From Acinetobacter marinus (lineage in GTDB: Bacteria; Pseudomonadota; Gammaproteobacteria; Pseudomonadales; Moraxellaceae): DNA of 64,000 bases. Of this stretch, positions 34,245 through 43,191 are shown piece by piece. The stretch's first letter is position 1. Every line of letters begins with the position of its first letter. A program made the position numbers and the translations under genes. The notes under the pieces were generated by a model. That model was given only the letters and a program-made list of their open reading frames with translations. It was not told where the DNA came from and did no database searches. Where the stretch lies: NCBI RefSeq assembly GCF_900096915.1, contig NZ_FMYK01000001.1, positions 248,001 through 312,000 of the forward strand. The letters are read 5' to 3'.

Positions 34245-35432
34245 TTAACGTGATAGATATTTAGTCATGTCTTCAATGCCTTTGAGTGTCATTGGATACA
34301 TATGATCCTCAAAGACTTGCTTAATGCCTTGAATCGTTTGGGTATATTGCCAATAACTTTCTGTTTCAGGATTGAGCCATGCGGTTTTTTCAAAATGTTT
34401 GCGCAGACGTTGTAGCCACACCACACCAGCTTCGGCATTCATATATTCAACCGAACCGCCTTCGGAAAATAGCTCATACGGCGCCATACTGGCATCACCT
34501 ACCACGATGACCCGATAGTCTTTGCCATAGGTATGAAATAAATCAAAGGTTTCCATACGGCTACTTTGACGACGATTATTGTCTTTCCACACATAGTCGT
34601 ACAAACAGTTATGAAAATAAAAATATTCTAAGGTTTTAAACTCGGTCTTGGCTGCACTAAACAGTTTTTCACACTGCGCAATATACGCATCCATCGAACC
34701 GCCAATATCAAATAACATCAACACTTTGATACGATTACGCCGTTCAGGCACCATTTGCACATCCAAAATGCCCTTTTGTGCCGTTTTTTGAATGGTGGAA
34801 TCAATATCCAGTTCTTCTTCTGCGCCTTGGCGGGCAAACTTACGCAGACGACGGAGCGCCATTTGCATCTGACGTGTACCGAGAATTTGATCATCATCGA
34901 GGTTTTGATATTTACGTTGTTCCCAGACTTTCACCGCAGACTTTTTGCGTCCTGGTCCGCCGATCCGCACACCTTCAGGATGATCACCAAACGCACCAAA
35001 TGGCGACGTGCCACCCGTGCCAATCATGCGATTGCCACCTTGGTGTTTTTTATGTTGTTCACGCAAGCGCTCTTCCAACATTTTCATCAATTCTTCAAGT
35101 GAGCCTGCTTTTTTCAGTTCTTCACGTTGCTCAGGTGTGAGATGTTTCTCTAAAAGTTCAAGGTCAAACCAATCTTTAGGCAAGTGTTTGACTTGATTGA
35201 GTAAATCATCAATATCAAAACTTTCAATGCCTTCAAAATAATCTTTAAAGGCTCGATCAAATTTATCAAAATAACGCTCGTCTTTGACCATGACGGTGCG
35301 AGCCAATTGATAAAATTGCTCTTGATCTGCGAAAATCACTCCATCTGCAACCGCTTGATTGAGATCAATCAACTCACGGGTACTGACAGGCACGCCATAC
35401 TTGCGCAGTTTATAGAATAAGCGAATAAACAT
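34245..35432 (-). CDS. VWA-domain (CoxE-like) protein
   Basis: A 395-residue protein with a C-terminal von Willebrand A domain. The metal site reads FDIGGSMDAY, so the usual DxSxS is DxGxS. The N-terminal helical part is of the CoxE/DUF58-like type. It is encoded 24 bp downstream of a MoxR-family AAA ATPase, a common pair that acts as a chaperone for metal-cofactor or complex assembly. The client is not known. Confidence 0.88.
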   Translation of the reverse strand: MFIRLFYKLRKYGVPVSTRELIDLNQAVADGVIFADQEQFYQLARTVMVKDERYFDKFDRAFKDYFEGIESFDIDDLLNQVKHLPKDWFDLELLEKHLTPEQREELKKAGSLEELMKMLEERLREQHKKHQGGNRMIGTGGTSPFGAFGDHPEGVRIGGPGRKKSAVKVWEQRKYQNLDDDQILGTRQMQMALRRLRKFARQGAEEELDIDSTIQKTAQKGILDVQMVPERRNRIKVLMLFDIGGSMDAYIAQCEKLFSAAKTEFKTLEYFYFHNCLYDYVWKDNNRRQSSRMETFDLFHTYGKDYRVIVVGDASMAPYELFSEGGSVEYMNAEAGVVWLQRLRKHFEKTAWLNPETESYWQYTQTIQGIKQVFEDHMYPMTLKGIEDMTKYLSR

Positions 35433-35456
35433 CGTTCTGCCCTCGTCTGCTTGCGC

Positions 35457-36302
35457 TTAGCGACGTGACATAAAGGCTAAACGCTCAAGCAACTGTACAT
35501 CTTGTTCATTCTTGAGCAATGCACCATACATCGGTGGAATCGCAGAACTCTTATCACGATTGCGCAGTACATCCTCAGGCACATCATCTGCCATGAGCAA
35601 TCGTAACCAATCAATTAATTCGCTGGTTGATGGTGGTTTTTTCAAACCTGGCACATCACGTAATTTAAAGAAAACTTGCAGCGCTTCTGAGACTAATGTG
35701 TTGTTAATTTTAGAAAAATGCACATCAATGATCTGACGCATGGTTGCTTCATCAGGGAATTCGATGTAATGGAAGAAACAACGACGCAAGAACGCATCAG
35801 GCAATTCTTTTTCATTATTTGAAGTAATAATTACGATCGGACGTTGACTTGCGCTGATGGTTTCGCCTGTTTCATAGACGTAAAACGCCATACGATCCAG
35901 TTCATGCAATAAGTCGTTTGGAAACTCAATATCTGCCTTATCAATTTCATCAATCAACAGTACGCAACGCTCTTCACTGGTGAAGGCTTCCCACAATTTT
36001 CCGGGTTTAATGTAATTTTTAATATCATAAACTCGATCATCACCGAGCTGACTATCACGCAGACGTGACACCGCATCGTATTCGTACAAACCTTGCTGTG
36101 CTTTGGTGGTGGATTTGATGTGCCAAGTGATCAATTTCATGCCCAAACTATCTGCCACTTGCTCCGCCAACAAAGTTTTCCCTGTACCCGGCTCGCCTTT
36201 GACCAATAATGGCTTTTGCAAAGTTCGAGCCGCATTGACCGCCAACTTTAAACTTTCTGTAGCGATATATTGCGAAGTGCCTTCGAATTTTTGTGTTTGC
36301 AT
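35457..36302 (-). CDS. MoxR-family AAA+ ATPase
   Basis: A 281-residue ATPase. Walker A GEPGTGKT is at 36-43, Walker B VLLIDEIDKAD near 117, sensor 1 IVIITSNNEKELPDAFLRRC with the Arg finger. It belongs to the APE2220/MoxR group usually linked to VWA proteins. The gene precedes the VWA gene on the same strand, so the two should be one operon. Confidence 0.92.
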   Translation of the reverse strand: MQTQKFEGTSQYIATESLKLAVNAARTLQKPLLVKGEPGTGKTLLAEQVADSLGMKLITWHIKSTTKAQQGLYEYDAVSRLRDSQLGDDRVYDIKNYIKPGKLWEAFTSEERCVLLIDEIDKADIEFPNDLLHELDRMAFYVYETGETISASQRPIVIITSNNEKELPDAFLRRCFFHYIEFPDEATMRQIIDVHFSKINNTLVSEALQVFFKLRDVPGLKKPPSTSELIDWLRLLMADDVPEDVLRNRDKSSAIPPMYGALLKNEQDVQLLERLAFMSRR

Positions 36303-36334
36303 GAAAAATCGTCCTGTTTCGTTTTCTATTTCAA

Positions 36335-36760
36335 TTAAGCAGAATTTTTCTGTGTGTTGATTGGGTTTGAGGGCGTCTTAGCATTTTGGTTGCGATAGCG
36401 TGTCCAAAAAAACATCACCAAGAAACACACCGCCGCCACAAATAAAATCGCCGACAAATTCGACCAAATCAGATTTTGCTCTTTGGTTAATATTCCAAAA
36501 ATCATCCCGATCAAGGCAGGTGCAAGCCCTGCATTTTCACCTTCTGAGACGGTGGGAGTCGCCAAACAGGCAAAGAGAATAATCCACGTTAATGCACCGA
36601 GCGGACTCGGCAAGCGTCTCGCCACGCTATACCAGCAACATAATGCAACGATTGTCCCGCCAACATAGACGGTAATGGCGATGGTATCTTCTGGAATCGC
36701 ATCAAATAAACTGAGAAAACTGTACCACCACGACTGCAAGCCTGCTAAAAACTGATCCAT
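36335..36760 (-). CDS. Unrecognised membrane protein, 141 residues
   Basis: Four hydrophobic segments: ITVYVGGTIVALCCWYSVAR, ALTWIILFACLATPTV, ALIGMIFGIL and AILFVAAVCFLVMFFW. The C-terminus is a polar Asn-rich tail. It lies between ycgL and the MoxR gene with short gaps (2 and 32 bp), so it is likely cotranscribed. No family was recognised. Confidence 0.7.
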   Translation of the reverse strand: MDQFLAGLQSWWYSFLSLFDAIPEDTIAITVYVGGTIVALCCWYSVARRLPSPLGALTWIILFACLATPTVSEGENAGLAPALIGMIFGILTKEQNLIWSNLSAILFVAAVCFLVMFFWTRYRNQNAKTPSNPINTQKNSA

Positions 36761-36762
36761 GC

Positions 36763-37101
36763 TTATGCTCCTCGCAATCCTTCAGGCGCAACCGCATTCG
36801 GATTGATCAAACCATCGGGTGGCATCTGCACAAAATAGCCTTGGGTTTGTAACGCATCAAGTACACGCATGGTGGAGACACGGGCTAATTTTCGTTGTTC
36901 AGTCAGTTCGAGTTGCATTACGAAGGTTGCACGACCAAAGGCTTTTTGCATGCTCTCAGGCACATTGACAAATGGATCGGCAGGCTGATCGTCCTCTGCA
37001 CACGCTTGATTGTGTTGCTGTTCTTGATGCTGTTGTGCGGGACGTGCCACATAAAGGTACATCTCATCACGTTTGCTTGAGCGATAAATATCACAAATCA
37101 T
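36763..37101 (-). CDS. YcgL-domain protein
   Basis: A 112-residue protein. The start MICDIYRSSKRDEMYLYVAR matches the YcgL family, and the C-terminal half (GRATFVMQLELTEQRKLARV) completes the fold. A Gln/His-rich insert (residues 22-35) is unusual. Function unknown. First gene of the unit with the membrane protein, MoxR and VWA genes. Confidence 0.83.
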   Translation of the reverse strand: MICDIYRSSKRDEMYLYVARPAQQHQEQQHNQACAEDDQPADPFVNVPESMQKAFGRATFVMQLELTEQRKLARVSTMRVLDALQTQGYFVQMPPDGLINPNAVAPEGLRGA

Positions 37102-37381
37102 TTGCGTTCCTTTGGAGATTCTTGAAAAAACGGCTTCTATAAATAAAACCTAAACTGAGGCAGATTATACCTTGAAGCTGTTTTTAAGTCTAAATGCGCA
37201 ATTCAATTCAGCATACACGCAATTTTCACCATGCACATCGCAAATGATGACTGAGAAGTTACCACGACTGAACATCGACAAATGTTTTCATTCTATAGGC
37301 GGATTGTCCGCCATTTTTCGCACAATACACTTAGGATATTTAAGGTTTTTGCTTTATCATGGGCGCAATCTTATTTGCGGT

Positions 37382-38425
37382 ATGAACGTCTTGGATAGCA
37401 TCACTATTTTACAACCTGATGATTGGCACGCACATCTTCGTGATGGTGAGTCTTTAAAACGCACAGTACCTGACCTCGCCCGTCAGTTTAACCGTGTGAT
37501 TTGTATGCCAAACTTGGTACCGCCTGTAAAAACTGTGAGCGAGGCGCAAGCCTATCGTGAACGCATCATGGCGCATGTGCCTGAAGGTCTGAGTTTTGAT
37601 CCACGTATGGTGCTGTATTTTACCGATCATACTGCGCCTGAAGAAGTGGTAAAAATCAAAGCATCGACTGAAGTCAATGCGATTAAGCTCTATCCTGCGG
37701 GCGCAACCACCAATTCTGACAGTGGCGTCAGTGATATTCGCAAGGTCTATCATGTCATCGAACAACTCGAAGAACATCAGGTTCCGCTTTTGCTGCATGG
37801 CGAAGTGACTCACAATCACGTCGATATTTTTGATCGTGAAAAGCGCTTTTTGGATGAAGTATTGACCCCTTTATTGCGTCAATTTCCTAACCTCAAAATG
37901 GTACTTGAACACATCACGACGGCTGATGCAGCCAACTTTGTCCTAGAACAAGGTCGTAATGTGGCAGCAACCATCACCCCACAACATTTACTGTTTAATC
38001 GTAACGATATGTTGGTTGGTGGCGTGAGACCGCATTTCTATTGCTTGCCGATTTTAAAACGCCAAAGCCATCAAACCACCTTGCTTGAAGTGGCGACCAG
38101 TGGCAATCCCAAATTTTTCTTAGGCACAGACTCTGCACCGCATGCACAAAGCAAAAAAGAAAATGCCTGTGGCTGTGCGGGTTGTTATAGTGCGCCTTAT
38201 GCGATTGAACTCTATGCACAAGCCTTTGATCAAATGGGTAAAATTGAAAAACTTGAAGGCTTTGCAAGTCATTTTGGTGCAGACTTTTATGAGTTGCCAC
38301 GCAATACCAGCACCATGACTTTGATCCGAAAACCGCAAACCATTGCCGAGCGTATGGAGTATTTGCCAAATGATGACATTATTCCGCTTCACGCTGGTCA
38401 GACTTTAGATTGGTCTGTTGCTTAA
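37382..38425 (+). CDS. pyrC: Dihydroorotase (class II)
   Basis: About 347 residues from ATG 37382 (MNVLDSITILQPDDWHAHLR). The reaction is reversible cyclisation of carbamoyl aspartate in pyrimidine synthesis. Zinc ligands are His16 and His18 in DWHAHLRD; the carboxylated Lys102 is in NAIKLYPAGAT. An upstream in-frame extension to 37172 is not family-like. It lies 17 bp before rnt on the same strand. Confidence 0.95.
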   Translation: MNVLDSITILQPDDWHAHLRDGESLKRTVPDLARQFNRVICMPNLVPPVKTVSEAQAYRERIMAHVPEGLSFDPRMVLYFTDHTAPEEVVKIKASTEVNAIKLYPAGATTNSDSGVSDIRKVYHVIEQLEEHQVPLLLHGEVTHNHVDIFDREKRFLDEVLTPLLRQFPNLKMVLEHITTADAANFVLEQGRNVAATITPQHLLFNRNDMLVGGVRPHFYCLPILKRQSHQTTLLEVATSGNPKFFLGTDSAPHAQSKKENACGCAGCYSAPYAIELYAQAFDQMGKIEKLEGFASHFGADFYELPRNTSTMTLIRKPQTIAERMEYLPNDDIIPLHAGQTLDWSVA

Positions 38426-38442
38426 AAGGATAAGATTCAAAA

Positions 38443-39111
38443 ATGAGTATTGAAAATCCAAATCAGCAAGAAAACCAAACGCCTGTTATTGGGCAACGCT
38501 TCCGTGGTTTTTTACCTGTGGTGGTCGATGTGGAAACCGCAGGATTTAATGCACAAACAGATGCGTTATTAGAAATTGCCTGTATTCCAATTGTCTATGA
38601 TGAACATGGCAAATTTATCCAAGGTGAAGCATTTCAAGCACATATCAACCCATTTGAAGGCGCAAATCTTGATCGTCGCTCGCTCGATTTCACAGGCATC
38701 GATCCATTTAATCCGATGCGCATGGCGATGGCGGAAAATGAACGTGATGCACTTAAACGTATTTTCAAAGCCTTAAATGAAGTGCGTCGTGCTCAGCATT
38801 GTACCCATTGTGTGCTTGTGGGGCACAATGCGCATTTTGATTTAGGGTTCTTACAAGCTGCAATTGCCCGTACAAGCACCAAAAATCAAAATCCATTTCA
38901 TAGCTTTTCGGTGTTTGATACGGTATCGCTCAGTGCTGCTGCATTTGGGCAAACTGTTTTGGCGCGTGCTTGTATTCAAGCTGGGATTGAGTTTGATGGC
39001 AAAGAAGCTCATTCTGCCTTGTACGACACACAAAAAACCGCTGAGCTGTTTTGTTATCTGATGAATAATGCAATTCAATACACGCCTGTCAACCCCGACA
39101 GCAAAGCCTAA
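38443..39111 (+). CDS. rnt: Ribonuclease T
   Basis: A 222-residue DEDDh exonuclease that trims 3' ends of tRNA and other stable RNAs. Exo I is PVVVDVETAGFNAQTDALLE, Exo II is LVGHNAHFDLGFL, Exo III is EAHSALYDTQKTAELF. AAAAGGA-type site precedes the ATG. It follows pyrC in one unit and ends in a bidirectional terminator. Confidence 0.95.
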   Translation: MSIENPNQQENQTPVIGQRFRGFLPVVVDVETAGFNAQTDALLEIACIPIVYDEHGKFIQGEAFQAHINPFEGANLDRRSLDFTGIDPFNPMRMAMAENERDALKRIFKALNEVRRAQHCTHCVLVGHNAHFDLGFLQAAIARTSTKNQNPFHSFSVFDTVSLSAAAFGQTVLARACIQAGIEFDGKEAHSALYDTQKTAELFCYLMNNAIQYTPVNPDSKA

Positions 39112-39191
39112 GCATTGGATTTATTGATTTTCATTTGTTGGCATTCAATCTAAAAATGCTTGATTGATATGCAGTACGATACATCAACACA

Positions 39192-39226
39192 AAAAAAGCG
39201 AGCCATTACAGTGCGCTCGCTTTTTT
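39192..39226. terminator. Bidirectional terminator between rnt and rnd
   Basis: AAAAAAGCGAGC and GCTCGCTTTTTT form a 12-bp stem with an 11-nt loop. Confidence 0.9.
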
Positions 39227-39273
39227 CATCATCAATTTTTCTCACTATTTTTTGTATGATGACAGTACATATT

Positions 39274-40401
39274 TTATTGACGTGCAGCACCTTGATCTTT
39301 GCGAATTAACTCAAGAATTGGCTTGGTAATCAGGTCTAAACGCCAGCCCAATAAATACGGATTCAGTGTTTGAATATCCGCATGTTCTTGAGTGGCAAAG
39401 ACTTGCAGTTGTGTCATCCATTTTTTACGCATCAAAGTATCGATCGGTACAGATAAATCTCGGCTGACTTGATTTAATAATTGCTCAATCGCCACGCTGG
39501 TCTCCGCAAGCTGATAGCGATACGGGCGTGGCAAACGTTTTAACCATGTCGATGGATCAGGTAACTCATTGATCAGACTTAAAATATGTTTGCCATGTTC
39601 CCGTAAAATCCCTGATCGAATCTCATATTGACCCGCCAATTGATGAAAGGTTTTTGGATTGCGTTCTAAGATTTTTTGAATGGCACCATTTTTCAAGATA
39701 TAACTGCGTGGCTTATTTTCTCGAAGCGCTAGTTCCTCACGCCATGTCATCAGTTGTTTGAGTTGCATGAGTTGTTTTGAACTATGCCGAAAGTTCGCCA
39801 TATCCAGATAGGCATCTTCGGGAGAATAATTCTGCGCCAAAGATAAGCAATAGCTTTGACAGTCTTCAATCACGTAGTCATAGAGATTTTTCTGTTTCAA
39901 ATCTTCAATCAATCGCTCAGCGAGTTGTTGTAAATACAACACATCATTGGCTGCATACTGCACTTGCTCTGGACTCAGCGGGCGTGCTAACCAGTCCGAT
40001 CGAGTCTGATCTTTTTCCACTTGTATATTTAAAATCGTTTCTACCGCAGCCTGATAGCCAACTTGCATGCCATAACCGAGAAACGCCATCGCAACTTGGG
40101 TATCAAAAATATTAGTCAGTGGTTTTTGCTGTGCATAATGATAAATCAGATCAACATCTTCACCACAAGCATGGAAGATATTTTGTTTAGCTGTAAAAAT
40201 GGCTTGCCAAAGTATCGACAGATCGAGATTGCCATCGACCAGATAGACTTGACCATCGACATTGATCTGTAAAACACCTAATTTTGGATATAAGGTATCG
40301 ACCTTAATAAACTCGGTATCGAGCGCATGACTATGGCTTTGTTTTAATTTTTGGATGATTGCTGGCAAAGCAGCTTGCGATGCAATCCATTGATAGTGCA
40401 T
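39274..40401 (-). CDS. rnd: Ribonuclease D
   Basis: A 375-residue DEDDy exonuclease for tRNA 3' maturation. Exo I is ALDTEFIKVDTLYPKLGVLQ, Exo II includes HACGEDVDLIYHY, Exo III is YAANDVLYLQQLAERL. Two HRDC-like helical domains follow. ATG 40401 is preceded by AAGGAAT. Convergent with rnt. Confidence 0.94.
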   Translation of the reverse strand: MHYQWIASQAALPAIIQKLKQSHSHALDTEFIKVDTLYPKLGVLQINVDGQVYLVDGNLDLSILWQAIFTAKQNIFHACGEDVDLIYHYAQQKPLTNIFDTQVAMAFLGYGMQVGYQAAVETILNIQVEKDQTRSDWLARPLSPEQVQYAANDVLYLQQLAERLIEDLKQKNLYDYVIEDCQSYCLSLAQNYSPEDAYLDMANFRHSSKQLMQLKQLMTWREELALRENKPRSYILKNGAIQKILERNPKTFHQLAGQYEIRSGILREHGKHILSLINELPDPSTWLKRLPRPYRYQLAETSVAIEQLLNQVSRDLSVPIDTLMRKKWMTQLQVFATQEHADIQTLNPYLLGWRLDLITKPILELIRKDQGAARQ

Positions 40402-40496
40402 GGGATTCCTTAATCAATCACACTAGACTGATAATTTAATCAAAAAAGAATTTAAATAAAAACAACTTAAACAAAAAACAATCTAAATACTAAAAC

Positions 40497-41099
40497 TTAA
40501 TCTTGGTTTAACTGCAGACGATGCGTCAAGGCCTGATGCAAGGTATGACTATCGACATATTCTAGCTCACCACCTTGCGGTACGCCCTGCGCAATGCGAC
40601 TAATCCGCACAGGCAAATGCCGACAGGCTTCGACCAAATAGTGTGCGGTCGCTTGACCTTCCACTGTAGCATTGGTGGCAAGAATGATTTCCTGAATTTT
40701 CCCATCACTTAATCGTTTCAAAAGGTGCGGAATACCCACTTCTTCAGGACCAATGCCATCAAGCGGTGACAAATGACCATGTAATACGTGATAACGTCCT
40801 TTGAAACTACCACTATGCTCAATTGCAAACACATCCGCAGGCGATTCCACCACACAGAGCACTTGCTGATCTCGCTCGGTATCCAAGCAAATTTCACAGA
40901 CATCCAACTCAGTCAATGAATGACAAATCGAACATTCATGAATGTGTTCTACCGCATCGGTGATCGCTTGAGCGAGTTCCAATGCACCGACACGCTGGCG
41001 CAAGAGCAAATGCAATGCCATACGCTGTGCAGACTTGGAGCCGACACTGGGCAATAAACGCAACTTTTGCACAAGAAAACTAAAGCGATCGCTATACAT
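40497..41099 (-). CDS. recR: Recombination mediator RecR
   Basis: A 200-residue protein that helps load RecA with RecF/RecO. It has a helix-hairpin-helix (LPSVGSKSAQRMALHLL), a four-Cys zinc finger (CSICHSLTELDVCEIC), a TOPRIM domain (VLCVVESPADVFAIE) and a C-terminal Walker B-like VDSHTLHQAL. ybaB lies upstream on the same strand, separated by a 142-bp palindromic repeat, whereas ybaB-recR is close-packed in E. coli. Confidence 0.96.
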   Translation of the reverse strand: MYSDRFSFLVQKLRLLPSVGSKSAQRMALHLLLRQRVGALELAQAITDAVEHIHECSICHSLTELDVCEICLDTERDQQVLCVVESPADVFAIEHSGSFKGRYHVLHGHLSPLDGIGPEEVGIPHLLKRLSDGKIQEIILATNATVEGQATAHYLVEACRHLPVRISRIAQGVPQGGELEYVDSHTLHQALTHRLQLNQD

Positions 41100-41176
41100 A
41101 ACTCAAGAACACAACAAACTAAATGATAAATTTTGATTGAATAAAATGCCCTAATTTAATTTAGCGCATTAAATTT

Positions 41177-41318
41177 AGGGGATTCGAAAAACCTAGCGAG
41201 TAATGAAAATTTCAAGGCGCACCTCGCACAGCAACCGCAGTGTACATAATGTACATGAGGATTGCGAGCAAGGAGCAACGCAGAAATTTGCATACGCAGG
41301 TGGTTTTCCGTATTCCCT
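41177..41318. repeat. 140-bp palindromic repeat, copy 1
   Basis: Shares about 110 bp of nearly identical core with copy 2 (41712-41850), including AAGGCGCACCTCGCACAGCA and GATTGCGAGCAAGGAGCAAC. The whole unit is an imperfect inverted repeat: AAACC/GGTTT, AAATTTC/GAAATTT, and TGTACAT...ATGTACAT at the centre. It abuts the ybaB stop codon. Confidence 0.85.
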
Positions 41319-41648
41319 TTAGAACATACCTGACAGACCTGGTGGCAACCCCATACCACTATTCGCACCTTTGAGTTTTTCATCTGAAATTTCTTCGGCT
41401 TGACGCACAGCATCATTGACCGCAGCAGCAATCAAGTCTTCGATCATATCGGCATCATCTTGCAATAATTCAGGATTGATTTCGATGCGTTTCACTACAA
41501 AGCGAGCGGTCATGGTCACTTTGACCAGACCACCACCAGCTTCTGCATGCACTTCAGTCTGTGCAAGCTCTGCTTTGGCTTTCTTGATGTTTTCTTCCAT
41601 ATCTTTTTGCATACGCTGTGCTTGTTGCATCAACATATTGATATTCAT
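41319..41648 (-). CDS. ybaB: YbaB/EbfC nucleoid-associated protein
   Basis: A 109-residue DNA-binding protein. Start MNINMLMQQAQRMQKDMEEN and the AEAGGGLVKVTMTARF segment are family hallmarks; the C-terminus is Gly/Met/Pro-rich. It works as a dimer on DNA and is usually linked to recR. AAAGGA precedes the ATG. Confidence 0.95.
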   Translation of the reverse strand: MNINMLMQQAQRMQKDMEENIKKAKAELAQTEVHAEAGGGLVKVTMTARFVVKRIEINPELLQDDADMIEDLIAAAVNDAVRQAEEISDEKLKGANSGMGLPPGLSGMF

Positions 41649-41711
41649 AGTGTTATCCTTTCATTTAAAATTAAATCAGTTTCAAATTTTCATATCTTTA
41701 TAAAGATATAA

Positions 41712-41850
41712 GAAGCTTTGATAAACCTAGCGAGTAGTATAAATTTCAAGGCGCACCTCGCACAGCAACCGCAGTGTACATAAGGTACATGAGGATTGCG
41801 AGCAAGGAGCAACGCAGAAATTTGCCTACGCAGATGGTTTATCGAATTTC
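41712..41850. repeat. 140-bp palindromic repeat, copy 2
   Basis: Same core as copy 1. The outermost arms differ from copy 1 but pair with each other (GATAAACC with GGTTTATC). It abuts the metZ stop codon, as copy 1 abuts that of ybaB. Confidence 0.85.
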
Positions 41851-43050
41851 CTAGAGTTGGTCTAAACCACGTTTTAAGTCGTAAATAATATCATCAATAT
41901 CTTCTAGTCCAACAGAAACCCGAATCAAACCTTCGGCAATGCCAGCAGCTTGTTTCGCTTCATCTGACATTCTGCCATGTGAAGTGGTCGCAGGATGGGT
42001 AATGGTGGATTTGACATCACCTAAGTTACTGGTAATTGACAAAAACTTCGTGCTATCAATCACATGCCATGCACCTTTCCGTCCATTTTTTACCACGAAC
42101 GAGACCACACCACCGAAGCCTTTTTGCTGTGACTTAGCAAGCGCATGGCGTGGATGATTTGGCAAGCCTGCATAATAGACTTTTTCAACATTGTCATGTT
42201 GCTCAAGCCACTCAGCCAGTTTTTGCGCATTTTCACAGTGCGCTTTCATGCGGATATTCAAGGTTTCTAAACCTTTTAAGAAAATCCATGCATTAAACGG
42301 ACTCATCGAGTTGCCCAGCGTACGAATCACACCATTGACTTCCTCGAGCAGTTTATGACTGCCGACTACCGCACCGCCGAGCGCACGCCCTTGTCCGTCG
42401 ATATATTTGGTCGCTGAATAGAGCACCAAATCCGCGCCATATTTGATTGGCTGTTGCAAGATCGGGGTACAGAAACAATTATCCACCGCAAATAATGCAC
42501 CCTGCGCATGGGCAATATCGGCAATCGCCTGCATATCACCGACTTGTGCTAGCGGATTTGATGGGGTTTCGATAAATAATAAGCGTGTATTTGGACGAAC
42601 TGCATTTTTCCATGCATCTATATCTTCAAGATCGACAAAGGTCACCTCCACAGCGAACTTCATCACATATTTCTCAAACAACGAAATAATCGAGCCAAAT
42701 ACAGCACGGGAGCACACCACGTGATCGCCCGCTTTTAAAAATGCCATGCACATCGCATGAATTGCAGCCATTCCTGAACTGGTGGCAATCGCACGCTCAG
42801 CGCCGTCTAATTTTGCGAGACGCTTTTCAAAGGTGTGTACAGTCGGATTGGTATAGCGAGAATAGGTATTGCCTTCGATTTTCCCTGAAAATTTCGCCTC
42901 AGCATCGGCAGCACTTTCACAGACAAAAGATGAGGTTAAAAAAATCGGTTCGCTATGTTCGCCCTCATGGGTACGATCATGACCTGTACGAATCGCCAAA
43001 GTGGCTAAAGCGTATTCTTGTTCTTCAAAAGCATCAGAGGATTGGGACAT
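41851..43050 (-). CDS. metZ: O-succinylhomoserine sulfhydrylase
   Basis: A 399-residue PLP enzyme of the Cys/Met metabolism family. It forms homocysteine from O-succinylhomoserine and sulfide. The PLP lysine is in YSATKYIDGQGRALGGAVVG; IATSSGMAAIHAMCMAFLKA and FIETPSNPLAQVGDM are typical. MetZ is preferred over MetB by overall look (the AxR-TGHDRT start), but a MetB activity cannot be excluded. Confidence 0.88.
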   Translation of the reverse strand: MSQSSDAFEEQEYALATLAIRTGHDRTHEGEHSEPIFLTSSFVCESAADAEAKFSGKIEGNTYSRYTNPTVHTFEKRLAKLDGAERAIATSSGMAAIHAMCMAFLKAGDHVVCSRAVFGSIISLFEKYVMKFAVEVTFVDLEDIDAWKNAVRPNTRLLFIETPSNPLAQVGDMQAIADIAHAQGALFAVDNCFCTPILQQPIKYGADLVLYSATKYIDGQGRALGGAVVGSHKLLEEVNGVIRTLGNSMSPFNAWIFLKGLETLNIRMKAHCENAQKLAEWLEQHDNVEKVYYAGLPNHPRHALAKSQQKGFGGVVSFVVKNGRKGAWHVIDSTKFLSITSNLGDVKSTITHPATTSHGRMSDEAKQAAGIAEGLIRVSVGLEDIDDIIYDLKRGLDQL

Positions 43051-43191
43051 GTGTTTACAGTCAAGTCGACTGCCCTATACAAAAAACTCGCTTCATTGTG
43101 CTAGTGCTGATAGTTTTGGTCAAGGTAAAATCTGAAAAAGTTCGCTACAGTGCAGTGAAAATACTCGACTTTCTATTGCCAATGCCCGAAG

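Noticed and set aside
37172..37381. N-terminal extension of pyrC
   Set aside because: The 70 added residues are not family-like; ATG 37382 gives the normal class II length.
41156..41431. Open frame in the 140-bp repeat next to ybaB
   Set aside because: It runs across the palindromic repeat and antisense-like into ybaB, with no start signal; it is a by-product of the repeat.
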